From NCBI RefSeq assembly GCF_007786475.1, contig NZ_VNJJ01000003.1, forward strand, positions 101,957-165,956: a DNA stretch of 64,000 nt, given 5' to 3'. The position numbers and the translations under genes were made by a program. The notes beneath the pieces are model-generated. The model was not told the DNA's origin. It did no database searches and saw only the letters and a program-made list of their open reading frames with translations. This document shows positions 42,363 to 51,230 of this stretch, in pieces (position 1 is the first letter of the stretch; each line of letters begins with the position of its first letter). The stretch is from Cohnella terricola. GTDB lineage: Bacteria > Bacillota > Bacilli > Paenibacillales > Paenibacillaceae.

Positions 42363-43865
42363 TTAGGCTTCCGTAACCGTGCGATTACTAACAGCTTCAG
42401 CTTTAACATCGGAGGCTTGCGCCGTACGTTTGATGAAGATGGAAAGCAGCAGCGCAACGATGCCAAACCCGATAATGACAACATAAGAATCGTTAATGCC
42501 TTGGATCGTCGATGCCGTAACTAACTGCTCTTGCGTCATGCCTGCCGCTCCTGCGGAGGCCATCATGTCCATGGCATGCGATTTCGTGCGATCCATCATG
42601 ATCGTCACGAGCAGGGAAGTGCCCATCGCGCCGGCAACTTGCCGAACCGTATTCGAGATGGCGGTGCCATGAGCATTCAATTTAGACGGCAATTGGTTGA
42701 GGCCAGCGGTTTGCAAGGGCATCAGAAGCAAGGCCATCCCGATACGTCGGCCCGTGGACATGAGCAACAGATACGTATAACTGGTGGAATCCGTCAAGTC
42801 AATGAAGCCGATCGTCGTGAGAATCGTGATGATCAGCCCGATTACCGCTAGCCATTTCGCGCCGAAGCGGTCGAATAGTTTGCCTGCAGCAGGCATGAGA
42901 ACGCCCATTACGATCGCGCCTGGAAGCATCAGCAAACCGGATTCGAGAGCGGTATATCCACGGGCATTCTGCAAATAGAGCGGAAGCAGCATCATATCCG
43001 CATACATGACCATCGTAACGGCGATGTTGATCACGGTCGTCAAGGTGAACATGTTGTATTTGAAAGCCCGAAGATCCAACAGCGGTTTATCCGATACGAG
43101 CTGGCGCCAAGTAAACAAGCCAAGCGAGACGACTCCGACAACGATCGTCGCGATGACTTCCGAACTAGACCACCCTAGGCTGCCGGCACGACTAAATCCG
43201 TACAACAAAGCTCCGAATCCAGCGGTTGAAAGCAAGACGCTGAGAATGTCGATTTTCGAATGGACCCTTTCAGATACATTTCTCAAATAAAGAAGACCGA
43301 AGACGATGACGATGAGGGTAAGCGGGATCATTCCGTAAAACATCGTTTCCCAAGCGTAGCTTTCCAGAATATATCCGGCAATGACAGGACCGATCGCAGG
43401 CGCGAAGATGATCGCTAACCCGACCATGCCCATCGCGGCACCGCGGTTGTTGGGAGGGAAGATCGTCAATATCACGTTCATGAGCAAGGGCATGATAATA
43501 CCGGCACCTGCTGCCTGAATCATGCGCCCGGTCAAAAGGGTAGGGAAGTCCGATGAGAGAGCGGATACGATCGTCCCGGCTAGAAAGATCCACATTGAAG
43601 CCTGGAAGAGCTGGCGCGTGGAGAAGCGCTGCATCAAGAACGCCGTGATAGGGATCAGCACGCCGTTGACGAGCATATAACCTGTCGTTAGCCATTGGGC
43701 CGTCGCGGCCGTAATGTCGAACTCGCCGATCAGTTTCGGAATGGCAACGGTCATGACCGTTTGATTCAGCGTGGCAAGAAAGGCGCCTAAGATCATGACG
43801 AACAAAATCGGCCCCTTCTTAATCCTGCTTGGATCTGCTGTATTGCTGTTACTCAACTTCATCAT
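42363..43865 (-). CDS. DHA2-family multidrug efflux MFS transporter
   Basis: A 500-residue drug:H+ antiporter of the 14-segment EmrB/QacA group. The start FLATLNQTVMTVAIPKL is the typical first-helix motif D1, GRMIQAAGAGIIMPLLMNVI is motif C-like and ANNRGAAMG-type sequence (PPNNRGAAMGMVGL) precedes it. Divergent from a TetR regulator with a 202-base gap that carries a dyad; induction by a drug-like ligand is the usual arrangement. No EmrA-type adaptor is present, as expected for a Gram-positive. ATGs at 43865 and 43862 are both possible. Confidence 0.88.
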   Translation of the reverse strand: MMKLSNSNTADPSRIKKGPILFVMILGAFLATLNQTVMTVAIPKLIGEFDITAATAQWLTTGYMLVNGVLIPITAFLMQRFSTRQLFQASMWIFLAGTIVSALSSDFPTLLTGRMIQAAGAGIIMPLLMNVILTIFPPNNRGAAMGMVGLAIIFAPAIGPVIAGYILESYAWETMFYGMIPLTLIVIVFGLLYLRNVSERVHSKIDILSVLLSTAGFGALLYGFSRAGSLGWSSSEVIATIVVGVVSLGLFTWRQLVSDKPLLDLRAFKYNMFTLTTVINIAVTMVMYADMMLLPLYLQNARGYTALESGLLMLPGAIVMGVLMPAAGKLFDRFGAKWLAVIGLIITILTTIGFIDLTDSTSYTYLLLMSTGRRIGMALLLMPLQTAGLNQLPSKLNAHGTAISNTVRQVAGAMGTSLLVTIMMDRTKSHAMDMMASAGAAGMTQEQLVTASTIQGINDSYVVIIGFGIVALLLSIFIKRTAQASDVKAEAVSNRTVTEA

Positions 43866-43894
43866 CCTTCCGCTGAATGCATAGACTTAATTTA

Positions 43895-43918
43895 CAATGT
43901 GTTGTATAGTTTACATTG
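43895..43918. promoter_or_regulatory. Candidate TetR operator between the DHA2 exporter and tetR
   Basis: CAATGT (43895-43900) and ACATTG (43913-43918) form an inverted repeat with a 12-base spacer about 30 bases upstream of the exporter start codon, in an AT-rich stretch that also contains -10-like sequences. Confidence 0.4.
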
Positions 43919-44067
43919 CATAAATTACATTATATGCGGACAGCCTTCTTTGACAAGCGACAGATTCGCGGAAAGTGTCTATAAGTAATAGTTGGTTTCG
44001 CTTACAGTCGTTTAAGTTCAAGAAAAACAACAGCTATCGTAAAACTGTCGTATACGGAAAGGACGAG

Positions 44068-44655
44068 ATGAGATTGAATGAACGGCCGAAGCAGACGGAT
44101 CCTCGAATCGTTCGCACGCGTCAGATGCTGAAAGAGGCTTTCGTGGATTTGCTGGAGGAAATGGATGTTGAGAAAATCACGGTGAATCGTCTCGCGGAAC
44201 GGGCCACGATCAACCGCGTAACGTTCTATCTTCACTATAAAGACATTCCGGACTTGATGGACAAGCTGGCGCAAGAAATGATCGAGGAGGTTCAAGGAAT
44301 CTTAACCGAAAAAACGGCTGCAAGTCCTATTCCGTCGGATCAGTTGATTAAGCTTTTAGAACATATTGCGGCAAACGCGAAATTTTTCAAAATCGTGCTC
44401 GCTTTCAAACGAATTCCGATTTTTTCCGATAAGCTTTTAAGACTCCTTTCCGAATTGATTACGGAGCGAATTGAAAGCAAGAGACATGACTCTAACAGTT
44501 CTAAGGTACAAATTCAGAAGGATATTGCGATATGGTTTGGTTCTTCCGCGTTGATTGGCGTGATCATTTCTTGGCTACGTCATGATATGCCGTATTCTCC
44601 ACGCTATCTAGCCGATCAATTTTTATTGCTGACGTCGGCACGCTCTAAGGAATGA
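44068..44655 (+). CDS. TetR/AcrR-family regulator, probable repressor of the DHA2 exporter
   Basis: A 195-residue regulator. The helix-turn-helix spans about residues 10-55: RTRQMLKEAFVDLLEEM, then ITVNRLAERATINRVTFYLH with the YxHYKD end typical of TetR proteins. The C-terminal domain is of the TetR_C type found with Firmicute efflux genes. ATG 44068 is chosen because GGAAAGGA lies just upstream and homology to TetR begins there; the frame is open for another 31 codons upstream. Divergent from the DHA2 exporter. Confidence 0.82.
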   Translation: MRLNERPKQTDPRIVRTRQMLKEAFVDLLEEMDVEKITVNRLAERATINRVTFYLHYKDIPDLMDKLAQEMIEEVQGILTEKTAASPIPSDQLIKLLEHIAANAKFFKIVLAFKRIPIFSDKLLRLLSELITERIESKRHDSNSSKVQIQKDIAIWFGSSALIGVIISWLRHDMPYSPRYLADQFLLLTSARSKE

Positions 44656-44681
44656 CCAAGAACAGTGAGCTACAAAGATGG

Positions 44682-44744
44682 TTGCCAATGACTACAGTCT
44701 TCTGCTATGATGATCTCAACTTATTAAATGGATTTAATAAGTTG
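44682..44744 (+). promoter_or_regulatory. Promoter and 28-base palindromic operator of the ROK regulator
   Basis: TTGCCA (44682-44687), 18 bases, TATGAT (44706-44711). A perfect 28-base palindrome (44717-44744), arms CAACTTATTAAAT and ATTTAATAAGTTG around GG, begins about where transcription would start. The same palindrome occurs before the neighbouring MFS gene at 45837. Confidence 0.7.
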
Positions 44745-44772
44745 GCTCATTTTCCGACGAAAGGCATTGATC

Positions 44773-45789
44773 ATGATGACGAACGTGTACAAGGAGCCTC
44801 AAGCGATTGTTCAGCGTATTCGCGCAGGACTAATTACGATGGGAAGCGCTACGAAAGCGGAACTAAGCCAGCGCCTCGGGATTAGCTTCCCCACGATCAG
44901 CAAGTTTCTGGCTCAGATGGAGAAGGACGAAGAAATCCGCTACACGGGCGATGACGATTCCAGCGGGGGCAGAAGGGCAAAGCGTTATACCTATGATCCG
45001 GAGTATATGTTAGGATTAGCCATTTTTATCGAGAAAACGGAGACCAATTATTCGATATTCAATTGCATCGGGGAGATCAAGGAACAGGGAGCTGGCCCGA
45101 GCGTATTACAGCAAGACGTGGATGTGCTTGGGGATCTTATTGAAACGCTGATCGAGAAATATCCAAAACTGCGTTCCATTGCCATCGGAGTGCCCGGTGC
45201 GGTAAACAATGGACGAATTATTTATATTCCGCCGTATCGGCAATTCTCCGATTACGATTTGAAAGAGGAATTTGAATCCCGCTTCCAAATACGGGTCGTC
45301 GTCGAAAACGATATGAACGCCGCGGTGCTTGGATATGCGTCGAACTTCGAGATTGAGAACGAATCGTTGGTATATTTGTATTTCGGACAAAACGGACCAG
45401 GCTCCGGAATGATGATCAATGGCGATGTCATTCGCGGGAACACATTTTTCGCGGGCGAGATTTCCTTCGTGCCGCAGTACGACAACCAAACTTTCCGACA
45501 AGCGCTGCAACAAGGGAACCACGACAGCCGGACCGTTCTATCCGAAGAATCACAGATCGATGCCGTTGCCCGCCTAATCGCTACGTTCGCTTCCATCACA
45601 AACCCCCGTGCGGTTATTTTTTGCGAAGATGAAGTAAACGAAACGATTTTGTCTCGAATCGCGGAACGAAGCTCGACTTATATTCCTAAAGAACATCTTC
45701 CGCTGCTGTTGAAGCGCAACTTGAGTGAGGACTACTGGAACGGCTTACAGCGTTTAGCGCTTGATCAGATGATTGCGGATCCGCTATAG
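44773..45789 (+). CDS. ROK-family transcriptional repressor
   Basis: A 338-residue NagC/XylR-like protein: N-terminal winged helix (TKAELSQRLGISFPTISKFL, about residues 25-45), then an ROK sugar-kinase-like domain with VENDMNAAVLGYA (about 180) and GPGSGMMINGDVIRG followed by FAGEI (about 220-240). The usual ROK zinc cluster CxCGxxGC is missing, and kinase activity is not expected. A sugar-like effector is inferred from the family. The palindrome at its promoter suggests autoregulation. It lies 118 bases after tetR and 110 bases before the MFS gene. ATG 44773 or 44776 may be used. Confidence 0.82.
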   Translation: MMTNVYKEPQAIVQRIRAGLITMGSATKAELSQRLGISFPTISKFLAQMEKDEEIRYTGDDDSSGGRRAKRYTYDPEYMLGLAIFIEKTETNYSIFNCIGEIKEQGAGPSVLQQDVDVLGDLIETLIEKYPKLRSIAIGVPGAVNNGRIIYIPPYRQFSDYDLKEEFESRFQIRVVVENDMNAAVLGYASNFEIENESLVYLYFGQNGPGSGMMINGDVIRGNTFFAGEISFVPQYDNQTFRQALQQGNHDSRTVLSEESQIDAVARLIATFASITNPRAVIFCEDEVNETILSRIAERSSTYIPKEHLPLLLKRNLSEDYWNGLQRLALDQMIADPL

Positions 45790-45836
45790 AAGGAAAAGGA
45801 GTAACCGGATGGCTTATCGTTCGGGAATAATCATGT

Positions 45837-45862
45837 CAACTTATTAAATTTATTTAATAAGT
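45837..45862 (+). promoter_or_regulatory. Second ROK operator, before the MFS gene
   Basis: CAACTTATTAAAT, TT, ATTTAATAAGT. The left arm is identical to that at 44717; the right arm matches at 11 of 13 positions. It lies 38 bases upstream of the MFS start codon. Confidence 0.65.
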
Positions 45863-45899
45863 GATGACACATGATGGACGACAACTTAGGAGGAAAAAT

Positions 45900-47102
45900 A
45901 TGAATCAACCATTAAACCCGCGTCAAATTCATTTATGGCGTATCGCCATTTATATCATTTTCGCACTACCCGGATTTGCCATTGCATCATGGGTATCGCG
46001 AACGCCAACGATTCGGGATGCTCTGGGAGCTACGACGGCACAGATGGGTTGGATTATTTTTGGATTGGCCGTAGGCTCCATCATCGGACTTTTGAGCGCC
46101 AGTCATCTTATTGCGCATAAGGGTGGGCGCTATGTCATGATGACCGGCATGGCGGTTAGTTCGATCGGACTTATCGTTGTTGGTATTGGAGGTGCATGGG
46201 TCACTAATGGCGTCACGGTGTTTCTAGGTTTAGCCGTCTTCGGCTATGGGAACGGAATATGCGATGTAGCGATGAATGTAGAAGGAACGGCGGTGGAGAG
46301 AGCGGCTCGCAAGTCGATTTTAACAGGCTTTCATGCCGCGTTTAGCGTGGGTACGCTGCTAGGCGCGATGGCTGGGTCTGCCGCGATTAAGATCGGGATC
46401 TCGGTTCCAGTCCACATGGCGCTTGCCGTGGCGGTTATCGCTTTGATCATTCCGTATGTATATCGGCTCGTACCCGCGGGGACCGGGAAAGAAACCGGCG
46501 GCGATTCGATCGAGCCCCCTATGAGCGCAAGGGAGCGCATGGCCGTGTGGAAAGAACGGCGTACGGTTCTGATCGGAATCATCGTGTTAGGAATGGCTTT
46601 TGCGGAAGGTTCCGCGAATGACTGGCTGCCGCTGGTCATGGTGGATGGCTACGAAGTTACGCCTGCCATGGGTTCATTCGCTTTTGGTTTATTTGTCGCC
46701 GCGATGACGATTGGCCGCGCAGCAGGCGGCATGTTGCTCAACCGTTTCGGCAGAGTAATCGTGCTTAGGGCATCCGCGCTTTTCGCGATTGCTGGGTTGC
46801 TAATCGTCATATTCGGACAGAGTTACGAAGTGGCAATTATCGGGGTTGCGCTGTGGGGAATTGGCGCGGCTTTCGGCTTCCCGGTGGGATTGTCCGCAGC
46901 GGGAGATGATCCTCGCGGAGTCGCGGCGAGGGTAGGCGCAGTCTCTACGGCCGGTTATCTCGCATTCCTTGTCGGCCCGCCAATTTTGGGGATTATCGGC
47001 GAATCGGTCGGTCTGCTTCGCGCCTTAATTGTCGTGCTGATCGCAGTAGCAATAGCCGGCTTGCTCTCGCAAGCGGCTAAACCCATTTCTAAAAATCAAT
47101 GA
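45900..47102 (+). CDS. MFS transporter, probable ROK target
   Basis: A 400-residue, 12-segment major facilitator superfamily protein. It starts with RIAIYIIFALPGFAIASWV and has a cytoplasmic loop near residue 195 (GGDSIEPPMSARERMAVW). The pattern ASWVSRTPTIRDALG with GNGICDVAMNVEGTAVE is seen in the YbjJ/fucose-permease-like group. Its substrate is unknown; a sugar or related metabolite is possible because a ROK regulator controls it. ATG 45900 has AGGAGG at 45888-45893. Confidence 0.8.
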   Translation: MNQPLNPRQIHLWRIAIYIIFALPGFAIASWVSRTPTIRDALGATTAQMGWIIFGLAVGSIIGLLSASHLIAHKGGRYVMMTGMAVSSIGLIVVGIGGAWVTNGVTVFLGLAVFGYGNGICDVAMNVEGTAVERAARKSILTGFHAAFSVGTLLGAMAGSAAIKIGISVPVHMALAVAVIALIIPYVYRLVPAGTGKETGGDSIEPPMSARERMAVWKERRTVLIGIIVLGMAFAEGSANDWLPLVMVDGYEVTPAMGSFAFGLFVAAMTIGRAAGGMLLNRFGRVIVLRASALFAIAGLLIVIFGQSYEVAIIGVALWGIGAAFGFPVGLSAAGDDPRGVAARVGAVSTAGYLAFLVGPPILGIIGESVGLLRALIVVLIAVAIAGLLSQAAKPISKNQ

Positions 47103-47139
47103 TTTTATATTCATGAATCGGAATTGAAATTGTGCAAAT

Positions 47140-47325
47140 TTGCATTGGAGCAGTTGCAGTATCGTCGCTTGTCTTTTTCGGGGGACTCTCGTCTATTGGT
47201 TCTTGGGGCTCATGGTCGGCAATATGTATCATGCGCTTAGAAGCCGAAGAAAGAGCGGGGCGAAACCCGCTACAAGGGGAAGCATCGTTATCCCGATCAT
47301 CGCCGGATACCGGTTTAACGCTTAA
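47140..47325 (+). other. Short hydrophobic ORF or gene remnant of uncertain status
   Basis: A 61-codon frame from TTG 47140 to TAA 47323-47325 carries one membrane-like segment (LVYWFLGLMVGNMYHAL) and a basic tail (RSRRKS). No ribosome site is visible. It fills the 220-base gap between the MFS gene and the convergent histidine kinase. Nothing else is seen in that gap. It may be the end of a lost gene or noncoding. Confidence 0.2.
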
Positions 47326-48594
47326 TCATTGCGTCCGGGTCCTTGTCATCGGGAAGCTTACCTCTACAGTCGTTCCGGTACCCTGGACGGAGTGGATCCG
47401 TATTTTACCTTCATGGGATTTAACGATCCATTCCGCGATCGATAGTCCGAGACCGGTTCCGGTTGTCGCGCGCGAACGGGCTTTGTCTCCTCGATAGAAC
47501 CGCTCGAATAGATGAGGCATATCCTCGGAGGCAATCCCGCAACCGTTATCCGACACGCGAAGATGAACGGCATGCGAAGTTCGGAAGATGCTTAATTCAA
47601 TGGCTCCGGCATGCGGCGTAAATTTATACGCATTGTCCAGCAGGATGAGAAGCAACTGCCGGATTCGGTTTTCATCGCCCCACAAGACGATCGAGCCTTG
47701 CACATTCGTATGGAGATCGATTTGTTTCGTTTCCGCGATCAGCCGGAACTGTTCCGCGATTTCACGTCCTAATGAGTCTAACTGAAAGAGGCCTCCTTGC
47801 AGCTTCATGTCTTGGGAATCGATCCTGGCCAGAGTCAGCAGATCGTCAACTAATTTCCCCATGCGTTTGCTTTCCCTTAGGATGTTAGAAATGTTGGGAG
47901 ACTCTTGTTCAATCGTATGATAAGGGCGCCGAAGGAGCATCTCCGCCTGCGCATGAATAATCGTGGTCGGCGTTCTTAACTCGTGAGAAGCGTCCGCGAC
48001 GAAACGATTTTGTTTATCCCAAGACCGGCGTATCGGTATCAGAGCGCGTCCGGCCAAATAGTAACCTCCGGCAATCGAGAGCACGAGTCCGATCGCGATC
48101 CCCGCCGCAAGATCTCGCTTCAAAGCGCTTAACATCCCCTCGACATCATTAAGGCTTCGGACGACGGTAATCGTGTCGATAGGATTCGACGATTTGCAAT
48201 TCGATTCTCCGCAAGCGATTTGAAGAATCCGAAATCTTCGGAGATCCGAGGCGATGGTCCGAAGCGCGGATTGATCATGATTCGGTTGGAACAATCGGGC
48301 TTCTTGCGGAGAGAAGCTTTGTTCCGGCAATTGCCCCGTTAATTCGCCATTCCTGTTCCAGTATAGATAAACCGTTCGCTCATCTTCCTGCAATTCCCGA
48401 AAATCCGAACGAAGAAGCTCATCTATATTCGTAATCGTACGAATCCGGCTTTCCGACAGGCGCAGAATCTCGTCCATATCTTGATAGAGACGAAAATGGA
48501 TATGCGAATAGAGGACCACACCCAACACGAGTAGAACAAGCAATAGCGTCGAGGCGTTGACGACCGCAAGCTTGCCTCGAAGGTTACGAAACAT
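47326..48594 (-). CDS. Sensor histidine kinase
   Basis: A 422-residue membrane kinase of the OmpR/EnvZ class. Two membrane segments (about residues 10-30 and 155-175) enclose an extracellular sensor of about 120 residues. The H box FVADASHELRTPTTIIHAQ (about 200-218), N box LLLILLDNAYKFTP (about 318), DNGCGI and GTGLGLSIAEWI are intact. No HAMP domain is obvious; the second segment joins the kinase part through a short linker. Its start overlaps the response-regulator gene by 11 bases. The signal is unknown. Confidence 0.9.
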   Translation of the reverse strand: MFRNLRGKLAVVNASTLLLVLLVLGVVLYSHIHFRLYQDMDEILRLSESRIRTITNIDELLRSDFRELQEDERTVYLYWNRNGELTGQLPEQSFSPQEARLFQPNHDQSALRTIASDLRRFRILQIACGESNCKSSNPIDTITVVRSLNDVEGMLSALKRDLAAGIAIGLVLSIAGGYYLAGRALIPIRRSWDKQNRFVADASHELRTPTTIIHAQAEMLLRRPYHTIEQESPNISNILRESKRMGKLVDDLLTLARIDSQDMKLQGGLFQLDSLGREIAEQFRLIAETKQIDLHTNVQGSIVLWGDENRIRQLLLILLDNAYKFTPHAGAIELSIFRTSHAVHLRVSDNGCGIASEDMPHLFERFYRGDKARSRATTGTGLGLSIAEWIVKSHEGKIRIHSVQGTGTTVEVSFPMTRTRTQ

Positions 48595-49270
48595 ACGTGC
48601 CTCCTTTAATCATGTAACCCGTTCCCCGAACGGTTTGGATGAGGTTATCCACCGCGTGAGCGGACAGCTTCTTGCGCAATAGATGGACGTACACGTCGAC
48701 AGCCGACATTGCCGCTTCCGAATCGAAGCCCCAAATTCGGTCGAAGATTTGCTCGCGGGTTAAAATACGATCCTGATTGCATAAAAGAAATTCCAGCAAC
48801 TCATACTCTTTCAAGGTAAGCTTAAGCGGCTTATCGCCAATATAAGCGTCTCTTGCTGTCGGGACCAATCTGACCGGACCGCATGAGATATCGCCTTCCG
48901 TGCTCATCATTCCTTTACGCCTAAGAACAGCCCGAGCTCTAGCCAGCAATTCCGCAAGGGCGAAGGGCTTCGGCACGTAGTCGTCCGCACCGGCGTCGAG
49001 GCCGTTGACGCGATCGTCCAAGCTGCCTCTTGCCGTTAATAAGATAATAGGAACATCATTAGATTGCGCTCTTAATCTACGCACGATCTCGATTCCGTCT
49101 ACTCCGGGAAGCATAATGTCCAACACGATTAAATCGTAAATCGCCTGCTCCGCAAGAAATAAACCGTCGTCTCCGGTCGTGGCGCCGTCGGTTATAAAAT
49201 TCTCGCTTTCGAATAAGTCGCGGATAATGCCCAATAGAGCAAGGTCGTCCTCGATTACTAGTATACGCAT
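48584..49270 (-). CDS. OmpR-family response regulator
   Basis: A 228-residue response regulator: receiver domain with acidic pocket (IEDD at 6-9), phosphorylated Asp in LIVLDIMLPG (about residue 52), TARG and KPFALAELLAR, then a winged-helix output domain ending VRGTGYMIKGG. ATG 49270 (MRILVIEDD) is the true start by homology; an upstream extension of 15 codons has no support. It forms an operon with the overlapping kinase gene. Regulated genes are unknown; the divergent DUF2231 gene is the nearest candidate. Confidence 0.92.
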   Translation of the reverse strand: MRILVIEDDLALLGIIRDLFESENFITDGATTGDDGLFLAEQAIYDLIVLDIMLPGVDGIEIVRRLRAQSNDVPIILLTARGSLDDRVNGLDAGADDYVPKPFALAELLARARAVLRRKGMMSTEGDISCGPVRLVPTARDAYIGDKPLKLTLKEYELLEFLLCNQDRILTREQIFDRIWGFDSEAAMSAVDVYVHLLRKKLSAHAVDNLIQTVRGTGYMIKGGTYVS

Positions 49271-49362
49271 TAATAGGAGTCCTTCCCGGTTCTTTAAGAT
49301 AATTTCAATAATCACTTGTTATGATGAACCTGCTGCTTATGAAAAATCAAGGGGGAAAATCA

Positions 49363-49836
49363 ATGTTGAACGAAATTCTAAATCATTTGCACCCCATTCT
49401 CGTCCATTTTCCAATCGCGATAATTACGATCGGCACAATTCACGATCTTATCGTATCGTTCAGACAGCGCTCTCTCCCGCTAAAGAAAGGAATATGGATT
49501 TGGATTGCCGCGGCACTATTCTCATGGTTTTCCGTAGCGACTGGTCCGGAAGATGACGCACGGGGCAATACGTCATTCTTGGAGATTCACAGTACGCTAG
49601 CGGACATTACTACCTGGGTTGTCAGTATTCTGGTCGCGGTACGTCTAATTATGATACTTCGAGGTAAACAGTCTTTTGCCAAGATCGCGCTAATCTTCTA
49701 TCTTGTGGTAGCCATCGCTTCATGCGGATTCGTTCTTGGCGCAGGTTATTATGGAGGAAAGATGGTTTACGACGACGGCATAGGCGTAAAGGTAAATGGC
49801 AATTCGGTGAATCCGCCTATAGGGAATCACCATTGA
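49363..49836 (+). CDS. DUF2231-type membrane protein
   Basis: A 157-residue protein with four membrane segments. The start LNHLHPILVHFPIAI with two His, and IHSTLADITTW with another, is the DUF2231 pattern, a family suspected to bind haem or act in redox reactions. The C-terminal tail is polar and His-terminated. AAGGGGG lies just before ATG 49363. The gene is divergent from the two-component operon, with 92 bases between, and has its own terminator. Confidence 0.75.
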   Translation: MLNEILNHLHPILVHFPIAIITIGTIHDLIVSFRQRSLPLKKGIWIWIAAALFSWFSVATGPEDDARGNTSFLEIHSTLADITTWVVSILVAVRLIMILRGKQSFAKIALIFYLVVAIASCGFVLGAGYYGGKMVYDDGIGVKVNGNSVNPPIGNHH

Positions 49837-49870
49837 CTACCAGTGACTTTCATTTATGAAGTATGGAATT

Positions 49871-49897
49871 ACCCGCGCATTTCGCGGGTTTTATATT
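49871..49897 (+). terminator. Intrinsic terminator of the DUF2231 gene
   Basis: ACCCGCG (49871-49877) pairs with CGCGGGT (49883-49889), followed by TTTATATTTT. Confidence 0.7.
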
Positions 49898-49996
49898 TTG
49901 TCGGAACAAATGAACAGAACGGCTGAATACAATATATAGGCGACAACCCGTTTTTACGTGTAGTGTTTTGAGGATTTGTCCGGAAAGGGGGATTGT

Positions 49997-50557
49997 ATGA
50001 ACCTGGGTCAACAAAAGGCATGCGTGATTTTTAACAAATTAGCCGTGAACAACATCGAAAATTCTTCCGGCATTTTTATCGGAACGAACATGGCTCTCGG
50101 TTGGACCTCTTACAGCAAGGAGAATCAGGGGTTGGGCAGATTTAGCAATACGACGTTAACTAACGCCTTGGGCGTCGTGCATGATCCCGACCTCATCGAT
50201 ATGCCTATTGAAGAAGTCCGAAATATTACTCTTATGGAGACGAGCAATTCGCTGCAACAAAACGCAATCGACTTTAACGCCATCTACGCGAATTCCATAC
50301 AGAATACATCCGCACTCGATCTAGGAGACAACAAACAATTGGGTTGGCGAACTGCCCGGAAAGTCAATGAAGGATTCGGCAGAATCCTTGGCCGCAACCT
50401 GTTAAAGCAAGTTGCCAACACGATAGCAGACAATGACTTCGTCGACGCCCATTTCAGCAACCAAGGAATCATTAACGAGAACATCCAAACGGCGGAAAAG
50501 AACATCAGCATCAATCAGAATAAGCCGAATACGGATGATACGACTGATCAATCATGA
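49997..50557 (+). CDS. Tandem GerPA/GerPF-like protein (two domains)
   Basis: A 186-residue protein with two copies of the small GerPA/GerPF-type beta domain. Copy one, about residues 7-65, has NNIENSSGIFIGTNMALGW and NQGLGRFSN and ends HDPDLIDMP; copy two, about 85-145, has ANSIQNTSALDLGDNKQLGW and NEGFGRI and ends ADNDFVDAH. GerP proteins act in the coat to let germinants reach their receptors. Fusion of two such domains is unusual, since gerPA and gerPF are separate genes in B. subtilis. ATG 49997 with AAAGGGG is chosen over a TTG at 49976. First gene of the gerP-like locus. Confidence 0.7.
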   Translation: MNLGQQKACVIFNKLAVNNIENSSGIFIGTNMALGWTSYSKENQGLGRFSNTTLTNALGVVHDPDLIDMPIEEVRNITLMETSNSLQQNAIDFNAIYANSIQNTSALDLGDNKQLGWRTARKVNEGFGRILGRNLLKQVANTIADNDFVDAHFSNQGIINENIQTAEKNISINQNKPNTDDTTDQS

Positions 50558-50613
50558 GCTGGAACCTTCATATTTAAGCCGAATATGATAAACAGCATAG
50601 GTATTCGTCAGGG

Positions 50614-50874
50614 GTGAGCAGCTTGGCCGTTTTTATTACTCTGGCAGCCGGAGCGATCAATGTTAATGCAATGAACAGAGGCAGCGTCATTGCCGTTGGG
50701 GAAATATCCCAGCCTGGTTGGAATCAGAATGGCAAGTCGAATTTCGGGAACGGCCAATTATTCGGTTCTAACATCGAATTTTGTTTTGTTACAACGCTTT
50801 TCGATAACGATGTCATCGATAATCCGATTTCGGAAATCGAACCCGCTACTTCAGTTCAAACAAAGGTGATATAA
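50614..50874 (+). CDS. Small GerPA/GerPF-like protein
   Basis: A protein of 83-86 residues with one GerPA/GerPF-type domain: NVNAMNRGSVIAVGEISQPGW, then KSNFGNGQLFG and the family end FDNDVIDNP. It is more diverged than its neighbours. Start is GTG 50614 or, better spaced after AGGGGTGAG, TTG 50623. It lies 56 bases after the two-domain gene and 32 bases before the zinc-ribbon gene. Confidence 0.6.
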   Translation: MSSLAVFITLAAGAINVNAMNRGSVIAVGEISQPGWNQNGKSNFGNGQLFGSNIEFCFVTTLFDNDVIDNPISEIEPATSVQTKVI

Positions 50875-50906
50875 GGAGTATGAGGAAAAAGGGAGGAGGA
50901 GTAGGC

Positions 50907-51230
50907 GTGAGCAAGAATCCGGATCCTTGCATACGATGCTCGACAATACCCAATGAGAAAGACAAATACTGCATCCAATGCGGAGCTCCCTTAGAAAATC
51001 GCTGTTCGGACGAACCCGGTCCATTAAAAAAAGGATGCAAGCATGTTAACGTCCAAGATGCGGCTTTCTGCTCGAAATGCGGGGAACCTACGCTGTTTCA
51101 GCTTCACGGGCTCGTAACGACGGGGTATGATTATGCGAGCAGGCCGATTTTTAACATGGTTAACAATTGGGAAAAAATCATGCCAGACCGCATATTCGGG
51201 CAAAATCCGAAAGGCAGTGCAAAAGGATGA
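50907..51230 (+). CDS. Double zinc-ribbon protein in the gerP-like locus
   Basis: A 107-residue protein with two Cys4-type ribbons: C8, C11, C22, C25 and C33, C44, C55, C58. The tail of about 45 residues has no clear fold (VNNWEKIMP). GTG 50907 has GGAGGAGG at good distance, while ATG 50880 lies one base from its AAGGAG. The stop overlaps the next start (ATGA), so it is coupled to the Hsp20-like gene. Its role is unknown; a metal-stabilised coat scaffold is one idea. Confidence 0.65.
   Translation: MSKNPDPCIRCSTIPNEKDKYCIQCGAPLENRCSDEPGPLKKGCKHVNVQDAAFCSKCGEPTLFQLHGLVTTGYDYASRPIFNMVNNWEKIMPDRIFGQNPKGSAKG

Noticed and set aside
47132..47497. A 121-codon plus-strand frame reaching into the histidine kinase gene
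   Set aside because: Its second half is antisense to conserved kinase sequence; only the separate 61-codon frame at 47140 was kept, at low confidence.
49926..49933. AATACAAT as a sigma-E -10 for the gerP-like locus
   Set aside because: It matches 7 of 8 positions, but no -35 lies at the right distance.
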